The translations under genes were made by a program, and so were the position numbers. Below are positions 1-8,296 of a stretch of DNA of 64,000 nucleotides, in pieces (the first letter of the stretch is position 1; each line of letters starts with the position of its first letter). This DNA is from SIG480 sp045537045. GTDB taxonomy: Bacteria; Bacillota; Clostridia; Oscillospirales; JAAYXM01. Location of the stretch: NCBI GenBank assembly GCA_045537045.1, contig JAZSOS010000049.1:37392-101391 (forward strand), read 5' to 3'. The notes below the pieces were generated by a model that searched no databases, had not been told where the DNA came from, and saw only the letters and a program-made list of their open reading frames with translations.

Positions 1-591
1 AGCGCACCCGATACCTCGGGTGAAACGGAAAGTATCCGTTTCGCAGACATTGGTAACCACACATGGGCGGCGGATGCAATCAATACCCTTGCAACGGAGG
101 GTATAATCCGCGGAACAAGCGAAACAACCTTCTCTCCGGCAAGCAACATAACCCGCGCAGATTTCGCTCTGCTCCTTGTCCGAGCGTTCAATCTTACAAG
201 CGAAAATGCGGAGAACTTTGCAGATGTTTCGGCAACAGATTACTTTGCAACTGAGCTTGCGATAGCACGCAATACGGGTATTGTCGGTGGAATAGGTGAG
301 AATAAATACGCACCCCGCAACAATATCACCCGTCAGGACATGATGGTTATCGTCTATCGCGCGTTACAGAACATCGGTATAGAGTTCGGAGAAAACGTTG
401 AACCGCAATATGAGGACTTTGTCAGCGTTGCAGATTATGCAAAATCCGCCGTTTCTGCACTTATCGGCGCAGGACTTGTCAATGGTAAGAACGGACGTAT
501 CGCGCCGGTGGATTACACCACCCGCGCGGAAGTCGCAGTGCTTATAAAGAGAATAATTGATTATACAAACAAGGAGGACACATTACAATGA
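1..591 (+). CDS. SLH-domain surface protein, C-terminal part (5' truncated by window)
   Basis: The frame is open from base 1, so the start lies outside the window and only the last 196 residues are visible. They hold about three S-layer homology modules, seen as FADIGNHTWAADAI, then NFADVSATDYFATELAIA, then a degenerate YEDFVSVADYAKSAV, each followed by the typical ITRADF, ITRQDM or TTRAEV helix start. SLH modules anchor exported proteins to secondary cell-wall polymer (family knowledge). The stop codon overlaps the start of the next gene (ATGA), so the two are translationally coupled. This suggests a surface protein made together with a sugar-binding lipoprotein; what the missing N-terminus does is unknown. 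Confidence 0.85.
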   Translation, partial: SAPDTSGETESIRFADIGNHTWAADAINTLATEGIIRGTSETTFSPASNITRADFALLLVRAFNLTSENAENFADVSATDYFATELAIARNTGIVGGIGENKYAPRNNITRQDMMVIVYRALQNIGIEFGENVEPQYEDFVSVADYAKSAVSALIGAGLVNGKNGRIAPVDYTTRAEVAVLIKRIIDYTNKEDTLQ

Positions 592-2144
592 AAAAACTTA
601 TCGCGTTAATTCTCGCAGGAATTATGATTTTCGCGCTGTGCGCGTGCGGAACAGGAAACGGTATATCAGGTGACGTATCATATGATATTCCCGAAGGAAA
701 ACAAATCCCTGACGATGCTGTTGTTGATATAACAATAGCAAGCCATGCTTCATGGCCGTATGAAGAAGATTGGAAGGTGTGGGAGTATATTAAGGAGAGC
801 ATCGGCGGGACACTTAACATAAATGCTGTTCCGGCAACAGACTTTGCAACAAAATTCCCGCTTATAATGGCAGCTCCCGATGACCTTCCGGATCTGATAC
901 ATTTTCAGGGAAAGCCTGCAGGACACGCAAATTACTGTGCACAGGGCGCATTCCTTGCATTTGATGATTACAGCGAATTTCTGCCGGACTATGAAAAGTT
1001 CTGGGAAAATGTTCCGGAAGATGAAAAATGGATGAAAGATGTTCGCAAAAGCTTTGACGGAAAGATTTATTATTCTCCGTCTCACGGACTTGAGCGGAGC
1101 ACAAACATCCGTGCATGGCTTTACCGCAAAGATATTTTCGATAAGCACGGTTTGAAAGCACCGGAGACGATGGATGAGCTCTATGAAGTTTCCAAAAAGC
1201 TTAAGGAAATATATCCGGACTCTTATCCGTTTTCAATCCGCTCGGGATTGCAGAATTTGAACGTTATCGGAACATCATGGAAGCCGGGATTCTGCTTCAA
1301 TGAGTACTACGACTTTGAAAATGAGAAGTGGAGCTACGGTGCGACAGAAGACGTTATGTTTGAGTTGGTAGAGTTCTTCAACAAAATGGTTTCTGAAAAG
1401 CTCGTTCCTGCGGATTTCTTCACAATAAACACAAGCTCATGGCAGGAGCTGGTTTCGACCAACCGCGGCTTTATTATGCCGGAATATCAGGTACGTATTG
1501 ACTTCTTCAACAGTATGGCAAGAGCATCAAATCCGGAGTTTAACCTCACTGCAATGATGCCGCCACGTGCAGATAACGGTATGGGCGTAAATATGATAAA
1601 CAAGTTCAATTTCGTACCGTCGGGATATTCTGTATGCAACACGGGAGATAAAGCATCAATTGCCAATGCTTTCCGCATAATCAACTGGTTTTACACAGAT
1701 GAGGCGTGTGAGCTTGTTTCGTGGGGTAAAGAAGGAGAGACATATGAGGTTGTAGACGGGAAAAAGCAGTTTATAATGGGTGAAGAGTCTGAAACAATCC
1801 AGACGCTCTATGGCGTAAATACACTCGGAACACACACACGCTTTGCGCCCGATGCGATAGACGCATCAATTTCCGAAGAGCAGGCGGCAACGACCGATTT
1901 CATCCTTGAGCATACCTACCCCAACCTTCAGCCGAATCTGTATCTTGAGTTTTCAAGCGAACAGAACGACAGAATTGCAGATTTAAAAACCTCGATAGAG
2001 ACCTTTGTGCTGGAAAACATCCAGAAATTTATTATAGGTCAGAGACCTCTGTCAGAATGGGATACCTTCAGTGAGGAGCTTTCAAAGCTTCCGGTTGATG
2101 AGCTTTTGGCTGTATTTGACGAAGCGTATCAAAGCGTAAAATAA
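588..2144 (+). CDS. Extracellular solute-binding lipoprotein (ABC sugar-importer type)
   Basis: This 518-residue protein has a lipoprotein signal: KK, a hydrophobic stretch, then the lipobox LCAC with the modified cysteine at residue 20. The rest has the size and look of family 1 extracellular solute-binding proteins of the LplA/LipO type, which deliver oligosaccharides to an ABC permease. Short motifs such as WLYRKDIFDKHGLKAPETMDEL are typical of the hinge region. A good ribosome site (AAGGAGG) lies about ten bases before the ATG, inside the end of the upstream SLH gene. No permease genes follow, because ddh lies downstream on the other strand; the partner permeases are elsewhere or missing. 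The substrate cannot be read from the sequence. Confidence 0.85.
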   Translation: MKKLIALILAGIMIFALCACGTGNGISGDVSYDIPEGKQIPDDAVVDITIASHASWPYEEDWKVWEYIKESIGGTLNINAVPATDFATKFPLIMAAPDDLPDLIHFQGKPAGHANYCAQGAFLAFDDYSEFLPDYEKFWENVPEDEKWMKDVRKSFDGKIYYSPSHGLERSTNIRAWLYRKDIFDKHGLKAPETMDELYEVSKKLKEIYPDSYPFSIRSGLQNLNVIGTSWKPGFCFNEYYDFENEKWSYGATEDVMFELVEFFNKMVSEKLVPADFFTINTSSWQELVSTNRGFIMPEYQVRIDFFNSMARASNPEFNLTAMMPPRADNGMGVNMINKFNFVPSGYSVCNTGDKASIANAFRIINWFYTDEACELVSWGKEGETYEVVDGKKQFIMGEESETIQTLYGVNTLGTHTRFAPDAIDASISEEQAATTDFILEHTYPNLQPNLYLEFSSEQNDRIADLKTSIETFVLENIQKFIIGQRPLSEWDTFSEELSKLPVDELLAVFDEAYQSVK

Positions 2145-2149
2145 AACAA

Positions 2150-2192
2150 AAACGTTCTTGCGGCGTATTCTCGCTGCAAGAACGTTTAATTT
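2150..2192 (+). terminator. Intrinsic terminator after the solute-binding protein
   Basis: A 12-base perfect inverted repeat (AAACGTTCTTGC at 2150-2161, its complement at 2176-2187) is followed by TAATTTTTATT. It lies between the converging ends of the lipoprotein gene and ddh and can serve the plus-strand transcript. Confidence 0.8.
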
Positions 2193-2206
2193 TTATTGAA
2201 TTTATT

Positions 2207-3187
2207 TTATAAAAGGTTTTTGCGAAGTTCTTCACCGCTTGCCGGATGAAGATATGCCGGTGCGATATCAAAAACAGTTTTTGCACCGCAAATGCCTTCA
2301 CGGTTTAAACGATACGCCGCGCGGGCATACGCCGTTAGCACGCTTGCGGTAAACTCAGGGTTAGAGTCAAGCTTTAAGCTGTATTCAATTACGTGAGAGT
2401 TTTTGCCGTTATTCGTTGTTCCCGTGCGGAAAACTCTGCCGCCGTGGGGGATACCTGCGTGGTCGCGGTTAAGCTCTTCCTGAGAAATGAAGTGAACGGT
2501 TGTATCGTAATCTGCAAAATAGTTCGGCATAGTAACGATTTCGCGCTCAATCCGTGCAAGGTCAGCTCCCTCTTCCGCTACGACAAAGCACTCGCGCGTG
2601 TGCTTCTGGCGCGTTGTAAGCGTCGGATTCTCTCCGGCGCGGACGCTCTCGAGTGCGCTTTCTACCGGAACGGTGTACTGGCGGGCATCGACAACACCGT
2701 CAATTCTGCGTATTGCATCGGAGTGTCCCTGGCTTACGCCCTTGCCCCAGAAGGTATAGTCATTTCCGTCCGGAAGTATTGCCTGACCGTAAAGACGGTT
2801 GAGCGAAAACATACCCGGGTCCCAGCCGACGGAGATTATGCTCACTTTTTTTGCATCACGGCTCTCTTTATCAACATTTGCAAAATGCTCGGGGATTTTT
2901 GCGTGGGTGTCAAAGCTGTCAATTACGTTGAAATGCTTTGCAAGCTCGGGTGTCTGGGTTGGAAGGTCATTGGCGCTTCCGCCGCAGAGGATCAGAACGT
3001 CGATATCATTTTTCATTTGGGCGGCTTTGTCTATATGATATACCGGAACATTTGTCACCGGCTTTACACTTTCGGGTGAGCGTCTTGTAAAGAGCGCACA
3101 AAGCTCCATATCAGGGGCGGCACTGACCGCACATTCAACACCACGGCCGAGATTTCCGTAGCCTGCAATTGCAACTTTTATCTTCAT
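2207..3187 (-). CDS. ddh: meso-Diaminopimelate D-dehydrogenase
   Basis: A 326-residue NADPH-dependent oxidoreductase that makes meso-diaminopimelate from tetrahydrodipicolinate, ammonia and NADPH in one step, for lysine and peptidoglycan synthesis. The N-terminus carries the dinucleotide-binding motif GYGNLGRG at residues 9-16. Family-typical stretches follow: ALFTRRSPE, CGGSANDLPTQTPELA, DSFDTHAKIPEHF and SVGWDPGMFSLNR. The length matches the family. The start is set by AAAGGAAG about eight bases upstream of the ATG. It is a single gene with its own promoter, reading away from feoB. The enzyme replaces the longer succinylase or acetylase branches in many Clostridia. Confidence 0.95.
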   Translation of the reverse strand: MKIKVAIAGYGNLGRGVECAVSAAPDMELCALFTRRSPESVKPVTNVPVYHIDKAAQMKNDIDVLILCGGSANDLPTQTPELAKHFNVIDSFDTHAKIPEHFANVDKESRDAKKVSIISVGWDPGMFSLNRLYGQAILPDGNDYTFWGKGVSQGHSDAIRRIDGVVDARQYTVPVESALESVRAGENPTLTTRQKHTRECFVVAEEGADLARIEREIVTMPNYFADYDTTVHFISQEELNRDHAGIPHGGRVFRTGTTNNGKNSHVIEYSLKLDSNPEFTASVLTAYARAAYRLNREGICGAKTVFDIAPAYLHPASGEELRKNLL

Positions 3188-3235
3188 ATTTAAAACTTCC
3201 TTTCGGGGTGATTTAACACTGCCTTATGATGAATA

Positions 3236-3264
3236 ATTAAAACACAAAATCGCCTGAATGTCAA
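3236..3264 (-). promoter_or_regulatory. Predicted sigma-A promoter of ddh
   Basis: On the minus strand TTGACA (3264-3259) is followed after exactly 17 bases by TTTAAT (3241-3236), about 50 bases before the ddh start. It overlaps the hairpin that ends the feoB transcript. Confidence 0.65.
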
Positions 3265-3284
3265 TGTTTTGAGGCGGTTTTTTT
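3251..3284. terminator. Weak terminator-like hairpin between feoB and ddh
   Basis: CGCCT (3251-3255) pairs with AGGCG (3272-3276). T-rich sequence lies on both sides: seven Ts on the plus strand, and ATTTTGTGTTTT on the minus strand. It probably ends feoB transcription; the five-pair stem is short. Confidence 0.4.
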
Positions 3285-3287
3285 GCG

Positions 3288-4184
3288 CTATAACAGTATT
3301 TTTACAATTATATTCAGTAACATACACGAGACTATGCCGAAAAGTGTCGGCAATGCCGCGGCGACAAGCGTCCAGAGAAAGCTTCCGCTCTCTTTTTTTA
3401 TTGTCATCAGAGTTGTTGAACACGGCCAGTGCATGAGAGAAAAAAGCATAACGCTTATCGCGGTTTGTATCCCCCATCCGTTGCTGCGCAGAAGTGCGGA
3501 GAGCGTGCCAAGGTCGCTTATGTCCGTAAGCGACCCGCTGGCGGTGTATGCCATTATTATGATGGGAATAACTATTTCGTTGGCGGGAAGCCCAAGGATA
3601 AAAGCCATAAGGATAACACCGTCAAGGCCCAAAAGCCGCCCGAACGGGTCGAGAAAAGAAGAACAGTGGACAAGAAGCGTTTCCCCGCCGATTGCAATAT
3701 TTGCCATAAGCCAGATAAGAAGACCGGCAGGCGCGGCTGCGCTTACTGCACGGCCGAGGACGAATAGGGTTCTGTCAAAGACTGAGCGGATGATAACCTT
3801 GCCGACCTGAGGGGCGCGGTAGGGAGAAAGCTCGAGTGTAAAAGATGACGGAACCCCGCGCAGGAGGGTTGTCGACAGAAGCTTTGACGCAAGAAAGGAC
3901 ATAAGTATGCCGAGAAGGATAAGGCAGGTGAGGGAAGCCGCTGCGAGTCCGGATTTTAAAAGGCCTCCGCCACGTCCGATAAAGAAAATTGTAAGAATGG
4001 AAATAAGCGCGGGAAAGCGCCCGTTGCATGGAATAAAGCTGTTGGTTAGCATCGCGATAAGCCGTTCGCGCGGTGAGTCTATAATTCTGCAACCGACAAC
4101 CCCGGCGGCATTGCACCCAAATCCCATACACGAGGATAGAGAAATTTGGTATGCAAAAATAGGCACAGCAGTTGTATTGGTCAT
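3288..4184 (-). pseudogene. feoB: feoB 3' part: C-terminal transporter half of FeoB, cut off by the inserted element
   Basis: Residues encoded left of base 4132 are a clean C-terminal half of the ferrous iron transporter FeoB. They begin at CMGFGCNAAGVVGCRIIDSPRE and run through several membrane segments with FIPCNGRFPALI, typical of the Gate and FeoB_C regions. The matching N-terminal half is at 24497-25558. The first 17 or so codons (from 4184) come from the inserted element, which happens to supply an ATG, but no ribosome site precedes it, so translation of this half is doubtful. Joining the two halves at the shared TACACG core gives the uninterrupted protein string KQGLTTCMGFGC. The gene is thus disrupted, not decayed: no other frameshifts or stops are seen, which suggests recent or reversible insertion. 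Confidence 0.93.
4127..4132. repeat. Left attachment core (TACACG)
   Basis: The chromosomal side reads CCCA and the element side AGGATAG. The same six bases occur at the right end. Just inside the element is GAAATTT (4141-4147), the mirror of AAATTTC at 24485-24491 inside the right end. A circularised element would therefore carry a dyad around the core, as expected for an attP of a large serine recombinase. Confidence 0.85.
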
Positions 4185-4479
4185 GTATCTTTAATTGAGT
4201 ATTTAACGATGTTGAGTGTTGAATTGATTATACATCTTCACACCGCGGCACCAAAAAATATAAAACGAACAGTGAATTTAAGAAAACACATGCTATCAGG
4301 CAACCAAAAACGGCTTAATTACTATGTTTTTCAAAGCAGATTTTGTCTTAAGCCATTCGCGGATGAGTTCGACAAAACTAAGCTTTATCGCCAATTCCAC
4401 AACTTTTTCAAATTAAAAAATTGCACCTTGTTTAACTTCAAAGTGCAATTTTTCTTTGTTTTATGCGATTTTGCCGAAA
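4185..4479. other. Left terminal region of the element without a gene
   Basis: About 295 AT-rich bases between the feoB fragment and the first element gene. Apart from the terminator at 4416-4453 no coding signal is convincing: open frames here lack ribosome sites and recognisable content. Confidence 0.5.
4416..4453 (-). terminator. Intrinsic terminator after the putative nuclease gene
   Basis: AAAAATTGCAC (4416-4426) pairs with GTGCAATTTTT (4443-4453), with runs of T on both strands. It lies 27 bases past the stop of the leftward gene and also shields feoB from element transcription. Confidence 0.8.
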
Positions 4480-5145
4480 TTAATAGTAAATTGCAAAGTG
4501 GAAACAATCACTTTCCTTACCAACAAATGTACAGTTACACTCTTTTCCTTTGTATCCAATAGGAGTAATTTGAAGCCGTTGATAAGCTATCTCATAGTTG
4601 TACTCTAAGTCTGCTGTTCTTGTTGGGAACTGCGGTCTTATAAGAAAAGGGAAAAAGCACAACTTACTTTCATTTACAAGCGGCTTGCCTCCCTTACCTT
4701 CCCCTAACTGAATTATCTTAGAAAAAGAGTCAACGCAATTAAACCACGCTATTATAAACGCTGACTTTCCTTTATTATCGTTGTTGATCTCACTTAGCAA
4801 CCAATTAAAATCGTACTGTATTTCCTTCCACCCTTTACTGCACGAATACGTTCCTGATTGGGTTCTCCAGCTCCGCAAATACTTTAGTTCTATCTTAAAG
4901 CGTTTATTCTCAATGAAAATGTCATGATTAGTTTTACCTGAATCATCACTATCTTCTGTCTTAGTTGTATACCTTGCCATATTTTTAAAGGGATATCCAA
5001 CTCTCATCATCATATCAGTTTCGCTAAAACTTTTGTCTGCAACTTTTTTCATTTCATCTGCAGAACAGTTTTTATAAGCTATATTCAATTCGTCAATGAT
5101 AAGACTACAATTAGGAATAAGATACTGCTCTATTGTCAATTCCAA
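4480..5145 (-). CDS. Unknown protein, possible PD-(D/E)XK nuclease
   Basis: I do not recognise the family. The protein has 221 residues if translation starts at the TTG at 5145, which sits eight bases after AGGAG; a GTG at 5154 is too close to that site. The middle contains NHDIFIENKRFKIELKYL: an acidic residue (D75), a spacer, then E86-L-K88 on a predicted strand, reminiscent of the D-(E)xK core of restriction-type nucleases. That assignment is an inference from one motif. The C-terminal part has two cysteine pairs in KECNC and ESDCF without a clear zinc pattern. It is the last gene of the leftward arm, beside a resolvase and the element end, a usual place for accessory or defence cargo. It is AT-rich like the rest of the element. 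Confidence 0.55.
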   Translation of the reverse strand: MELTIEQYLIPNCSLIIDELNIAYKNCSADEMKKVADKSFSETDMMMRVGYPFKNMARYTTKTEDSDDSGKTNHDIFIENKRFKIELKYLRSWRTQSGTYSCSKGWKEIQYDFNWLLSEINNDNKGKSAFIIAWFNCVDSFSKIIQLGEGKGGKPLVNESKLCFFPFLIRPQFPTRTADLEYNYEIAYQRLQITPIGYKGKECNCTFVGKESDCFHFAIYY

Positions 5146-5219
5146 GTAGAACACTCCTGATGGTTATATATTTACATTTATTGTGTCCTACTTTTTAAAA
5201 AAAATACAAATTATGCCAA

Positions 5220-5783
5220 TTATTTCATGCATCTTTTTGCCCGTATCAACGTACTCTTACTTATTCCGGTCATATTTTCCACTTCTTTATAGGTATGACT
5301 CTGCAACAGATCCATAGCAAGTCTAATTTGTTCACTATTAAACTTTTTAGGTCTGCCTTCTTTAAAGTTGGGGTTTTGCTTCGCTATTGCTTTACCTGAC
5401 TGAGTACGCTCAATAATCATTGCTCTTTCAAATTCTGCAAACGCTAACAGGTTTGTGACTATCAGCCTTCCCATTGGAGTATCTTCTATAAGCCCCATGT
5501 TAAGGATATGAATACGCACGCCTTTATTCATGAGATTATCTATATAGGTTAACCCCTCTTTTGTTGTTCTGCAGAAACGGTCAAGCTTTGTTACTACAAG
5601 AATATCTCCGGTACGCATCTTTTCCAATAGTGCATTAAATAAAGGGCGTTCCTTTGCTCCTGAATAGCTCTCTATGATAATTTCCGACTCTGCATATCTT
5701 CCTTTAATGTTCTGAGTTTGTTCTTCTATGCTATTGCCGTCTAATTGTCCTTTAGTGCTTACTCTGCAATATCCATATATCAC
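5220..5783 (-). CDS. Small serine recombinase (resolvase/invertase family)
   Basis: 187 residues, the usual size for Tn3-type resolvases and Hin-type invertases. Order: the catalytic domain begins YGYCRVSTKGQ with the nucleophile serine at residue 9, continues through KLDRFCRTTKEG and GRLIVTNLLAFAEFERAMIIERTQSG, then GRPKKF and a helix-turn-helix, AMDLLQSHTYKEVENMTGISKSTLIRA. It starts at GTG, eight bases after AGAGAGG. Three copies of GGTGTCAAAA-like repeats lie just upstream and may be its binding sites or control sites. It could resolve dimers or invert DNA. It is unlikely to drive integration, because the large recombinase at the right end fits that role better. Confidence 0.9.
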   Translation of the reverse strand: MIYGYCRVSTKGQLDGNSIEEQTQNIKGRYAESEIIIESYSGAKERPLFNALLEKMRTGDILVVTKLDRFCRTTKEGLTYIDNLMNKGVRIHILNMGLIEDTPMGRLIVTNLLAFAEFERAMIIERTQSGKAIAKQNPNFKEGRPKKFNSEQIRLAMDLLQSHTYKEVENMTGISKSTLIRAKRCMK

Positions 5784-5809
5784 GAAAATGACCTCTCTTC
5801 ATAAGTTAC

Positions 5810-5893
5810 TTTTGACACCTAGTTTTGACACCATTCAAACACGCATGGATTCATACGGTAGATAAAAGTGTTAATTCTTTCAAGTTTTGACAC
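5810..5893. repeat. Three TTTTGACAC repeats upstream of the resolvase
   Basis: TTTTGACACC occurs at 5810-5819 and 5823-5832, thirteen bases apart, and TTTTGACAC again at 5885-5893. They lie between the resolvase start and the end of the preceding leftward gene. They may be resolvase binding half-sites (a res-like site) or operators. Confidence 0.6.
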
Positions 5894-5911
5894 TTTTAGT
5901 TTTTAATTATT

Positions 5912-5937
5912 GGGCGGTTGTTACACCGCCCTTTTTT
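5912..5937. terminator. GC-rich terminator hairpin
   Basis: GGGCGGT (5912-5918) pairs with ACCGCCC (5925-5931), followed on the plus strand by six Ts. Placed directly after the leftward gene ending at 5940, it separates that operon from the resolvase. On the minus strand the T run is poor, so its main direction is unclear. Confidence 0.6.
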
Positions 5938-5939
5938 CG

Positions 5940-6218
5940 TTAGTGGTTTGAACTCTGTACCTTTCCATCAAAAGCTCCGCGCAAATCTTTTTCCAGTGCG
6001 TTGATTTTTGCTTCAGCTATATCGCTATACTCTCTGAGTATGTATGCGACGTTTAAAAGCGTATCATTTGTAAATGCGCTTCCTTCCACAGAAAGTGCTT
6101 CTACTAATATATCAGCAATTGAACGGACTTTTGCAAATACATTGCCACAATCTTCTGCTTCTTCGGCTAATTGAAATAACGAGCAGCGCATAAGTTCAAC
6201 AACTTCTTTGTTAGTCAT
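5940..6218 (-). CDS. Unknown small acidic protein
   Basis: 92 residues from the ATG at 6218, placed nine bases after AAGGAG; the frame also allows a TTG nine bases earlier. Overlaps the end of the upstream gene by eight bases, so it is the last member of a translationally coupled run. The sequence is helical (SLFQLAEEAEDCGNVF, VAYILREYSDIAEAKI) with no signal peptide or membrane segment. No family recognised; it resembles small accessory proteins common on Firmicutes mobile elements. Confidence 0.6.
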   Translation of the reverse strand: MTNKEVVELMRCSLFQLAEEAEDCGNVFAKVRSIADILVEALSVEGSAFTNDTLLNVAYILREYSDIAEAKINALEKDLRGAFDGKVQSSNH

Positions 6219-6912
6219 CAAATTCAACTCCTTCCGTATTTTCCGCTATGTCACAAAAAAGTGTTTCATGAAAAACATCTGATGGTGGGTCGGGTTGAAT
6301 GTCATCCGGTATTGTTTTTTCGGTGCTTATGATTCCCTCCCATTGCTTGTACTGCTCTGTTTGTAATATTTCCGGTGGAGTGAAAAGCATAAGATGCATA
6401 AGCTCAGCAACTTGTTCCATATTAAAAAACCTTGCGCCGTCTGTTACTCTTGCCGCTATGTAGGAGAGTGCAAATTCCTCTCGTGGAGTTATTTGTAGCT
6501 TTTCGTCGTTGACTTCTCTTAGCCAGTTTAAATAAACCTCATGGCTGTAATTCAACATAAGCACATGTTTTACTGCTTCGGATAAAATTTGTTGTTCGGT
6601 GCACTTATTGGGTGCCGGGACAACCAACTTTTTCAAATCCCATGTCCCTGTGTCTTTTGTTTCGTCGAAGTAGAGATTGATTCCCAAACTTTTCAACATA
6701 TTCAAGTCTTCTCCGAAATCTAGACATTTCAATTTCCAGATATACTTTTGGGTGAGACGTTTGTTGCGTCGCTCGGCTTTACTCTTTTTCTTTGTTGTTC
6801 CCAATCGATCAATTTCTTTATTTGTCTGAGCCAGTTCTTTAACTAATCCGTCAGCCCTTTCAAGATATATCTTTCTCAACTCCGCTTTTTGCTTATTGGT
6901 CATCTTAAACAT
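6211..6912 (-). CDS. Unknown protein with basic N-terminal coiled coil
   Basis: 233 residues, starting six bases after AAAGGAG. The first 70 residues are highly charged and helical (KKKSKAERRNKRLTQKYIWKL), compatible with nucleic-acid binding. The middle holds a helical region (ILSEAVKHVLMLNYSHEVYLNWL) and the C-terminus is acidic (DDIQPDPPSDVF). No catalytic motif is visible and I cannot assign a function. It sits in the leftward operon between two very small genes and overlaps the following one. Confidence 0.6.
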   Translation of the reverse strand: MFKMTNKQKAELRKIYLERADGLVKELAQTNKEIDRLGTTKKKSKAERRNKRLTQKYIWKLKCLDFGEDLNMLKSLGINLYFDETKDTGTWDLKKLVVPAPNKCTEQQILSEAVKHVLMLNYSHEVYLNWLREVNDEKLQITPREEFALSYIAARVTDGARFFNMEQVAELMHLMLFTPPEILQTEQYKQWEGIISTEKTIPDDIQPDPPSDVFHETLFCDIAENTEGVEFDD

Positions 6913-6923
6913 CCTTTTCTCCT

Positions 6924-7118
6924 TTATGCATACAATTTATTATGTATTGTCGCTGTCTGAAAACGTGCCAGTTCTGCAACTGTTTTACAGTCTGGAATCT
7001 TAATATTACGGATTCCAAAATCCTTCAATATTCGCCTCGTAGCCTTAATGTCTGCCGTTGTAGGTCTTGAATTAGCCTCGTGCTGTGTCATAATATAGAT
7101 ATTATCAAGTGAACTCAT
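6924..7118 (-). CDS. Unknown 64-residue protein
   Basis: Start at the ATG at 7118, eight bases after AGGAGG, which lies inside the end of the upstream small membrane protein gene; the two overlap by four bases. The sequence ATRRILKDFGIRNIKIPDCKTVAEL looks like a short helical globular domain. No family recognised. Confidence 0.55.
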   Translation of the reverse strand: MSSLDNIYIMTQHEANSRPTTADIKATRRILKDFGIRNIKIPDCKTVAELARFQTATIHNKLYA

Positions 7119-7297
7119 CTGCAAGCCCTCCTTTCCAGTAATTTAAGGCTTTTGATTCCGTAAGAGATAAGTAACCACGCAACAGCGAATTGCCTGATTA
7201 TTTCTCTCATAGTGATGCTTCCGCAGTCTGATGCTCCGGCTGTTCCGAATAAAAGCAGAACCCCTGCACCGATAAACAAATAATATAGAAACCTCAT
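7115..7297 (-). CDS. Small membrane protein, two predicted helices
   Basis: 60 residues. A hydrophobic stretch at residues 4-22 (LYYLFIGAGVLLLFGTAG) and a second near 35-47 (IRQFAVAWLLISYGI) suggest two membrane passes, with a basic C-terminus (LLERRACR). AAAGGATG precedes the ATG. It lies within the leftward operon. Function unknown; small membrane proteins like this are common in conjugative and phage-like elements. Confidence 0.6.
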   Translation of the reverse strand: MRFLYYLFIGAGVLLLFGTAGASDCGSITMREIIRQFAVAWLLISYGIKSLKLLERRACR

Positions 7298-7359
7298 TAT
7301 TAAACATCCTTTCTTTTGTATAGTGCGGTTTTTCCGCAGAACCGCAAAACTGCTTATAT

Positions 7360-7632
7360 TTAATACTCCGGTGGAAATAAAACAGTTGTTGCCGATCTAT
7401 CGGCTTCTGTTATAATCCATATTTTTCCGCGGACTGTCGGATATGCTCCGACTATTCGCAAACCGTTTTCAAGTGCAAAGGCATTTTCCTGTGCATCTTC
7501 TTTTACGACATCGCCCCAATCACCGGTAATAAAACGCCTTATGGCATCGACTACGTCATATGAAAAACGCTCATCTTGTTCCATTGCCTTTGATACCCCG
7601 CAGGTAGCTGTTAATTTTCCAAGTTCAAACAT
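7360..7632 (-). CDS. Plasmid/element-associated conserved small protein
   Basis: 90 residues from the ATG at 7632, which is preceded by GGAGA; the frame is open 16 codons further but without a ribosome site. The sequence GDWGDVVKEDAQENAFALE followed by KIWIITEADRSATTVLFPPEY is a pattern I recognise from a family usually called plasmid-related protein in Firmicutes plasmids and integrative elements. Its molecular role is not known to me. It follows the sigma-like gene by 17 bases in the leftward operon. Confidence 0.7.
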   Translation of the reverse strand: MFELGKLTATCGVSKAMEQDERFSYDVVDAIRRFITGDWGDVVKEDAQENAFALENGLRIVGAYPTVRGKIWIITEADRSATTVLFPPEY

Positions 7633-7649
7633 ATTTAAATCTCCAATCT

Positions 7650-8234
7650 TTATATTGCGGGTGCGACTGTTGCACCCCACTTATCAAAATATTTTTGCTT
7701 AATTTTCTTTTTTACATCATAGAATGCCTGACGCGAAAGATTGAACTCGCGCTCTATCTGTGTCGGTGTATATCCCTTTAAAAGTAGAGAAACGATTTCT
7801 GTTTGCTTTTTTGAAAGCTTGAGAGATAGAATCCGTTTAACCCTCTGCTTGTTTTCCTCTTCACGTTCCAGTTGGTCTTGTGCTTCTTCCAAATCTTCAA
7901 AAGGATTAACACCAATGTAATTATAAAGGCTTCTTTTTTCGTCTTGTTCTGCAGAATAGTCTGCATCAAGGCTGACGGTTTTCCGGGTTGCTTTTAGTTT
8001 TGCATAATTGCCAAGCTCTGAACGTATATCCCATTTGCAAATCGTTACTACACTATATTCTTGCAACTCCGGTTTTCTGTGCCATTTTTGAATGCCTTTT
8101 AAATAACCTATGGCTGCAATGTCGTAGAAATCCGAAACTGAATATCCATGCAAGCGCAAGAATGTATAAATATAATTATGATACTTTTCTGCATCAAGTC
8201 TTTCTGCATCTGTTAACGGCTGAAGTTTAAACAT
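7650..8234 (-). CDS. Sigma-70-like transcription factor of the element
   Basis: 194 residues. The N-terminal part (AEKYHNYIYTFLRLHGYSVSDFYDIAAIGYLKGIQKW) resembles region 2 of small sigma factors. The C-terminal part (LSKKQTEIVSLLLKGYTPTQIEREFNLSRQAFYDVKKKI) is a region-4-type helix-turn-helix. A charged helical linker joins them. AAAGGAG lies about ten bases before the ATG. Such proteins occur on Firmicutes conjugative and phage-like elements, where they are thought to activate element genes. Whether it is a true sigma factor or only a DNA-binding relative cannot be told here. Confidence 0.75.
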   Translation of the reverse strand: MFKLQPLTDAERLDAEKYHNYIYTFLRLHGYSVSDFYDIAAIGYLKGIQKWHRKPELQEYSVVTICKWDIRSELGNYAKLKATRKTVSLDADYSAEQDEKRSLYNYIGVNPFEDLEEAQDQLEREEENKQRVKRILSLKLSKKQTEIVSLLLKGYTPTQIEREFNLSRQAFYDVKKKIKQKYFDKWGATVAPAI

Positions 8235-8296
8235 GTTAGAATACTCCTTTATCTTTATTTTTGATATGTGGGCGGGTGGTGTTCCCGCCCTTTCAA

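Noticed and set aside
2393..3079. 228-codon open frame antisense to ddh
   Set aside because: Shadow of the well-supported ddh gene; no ribosome site.
4146..4562. Open frame reading into the element on the plus strand
   Set aside because: No ribosome site, overlaps the feoB fragment and a terminator, and has no recognisable content.
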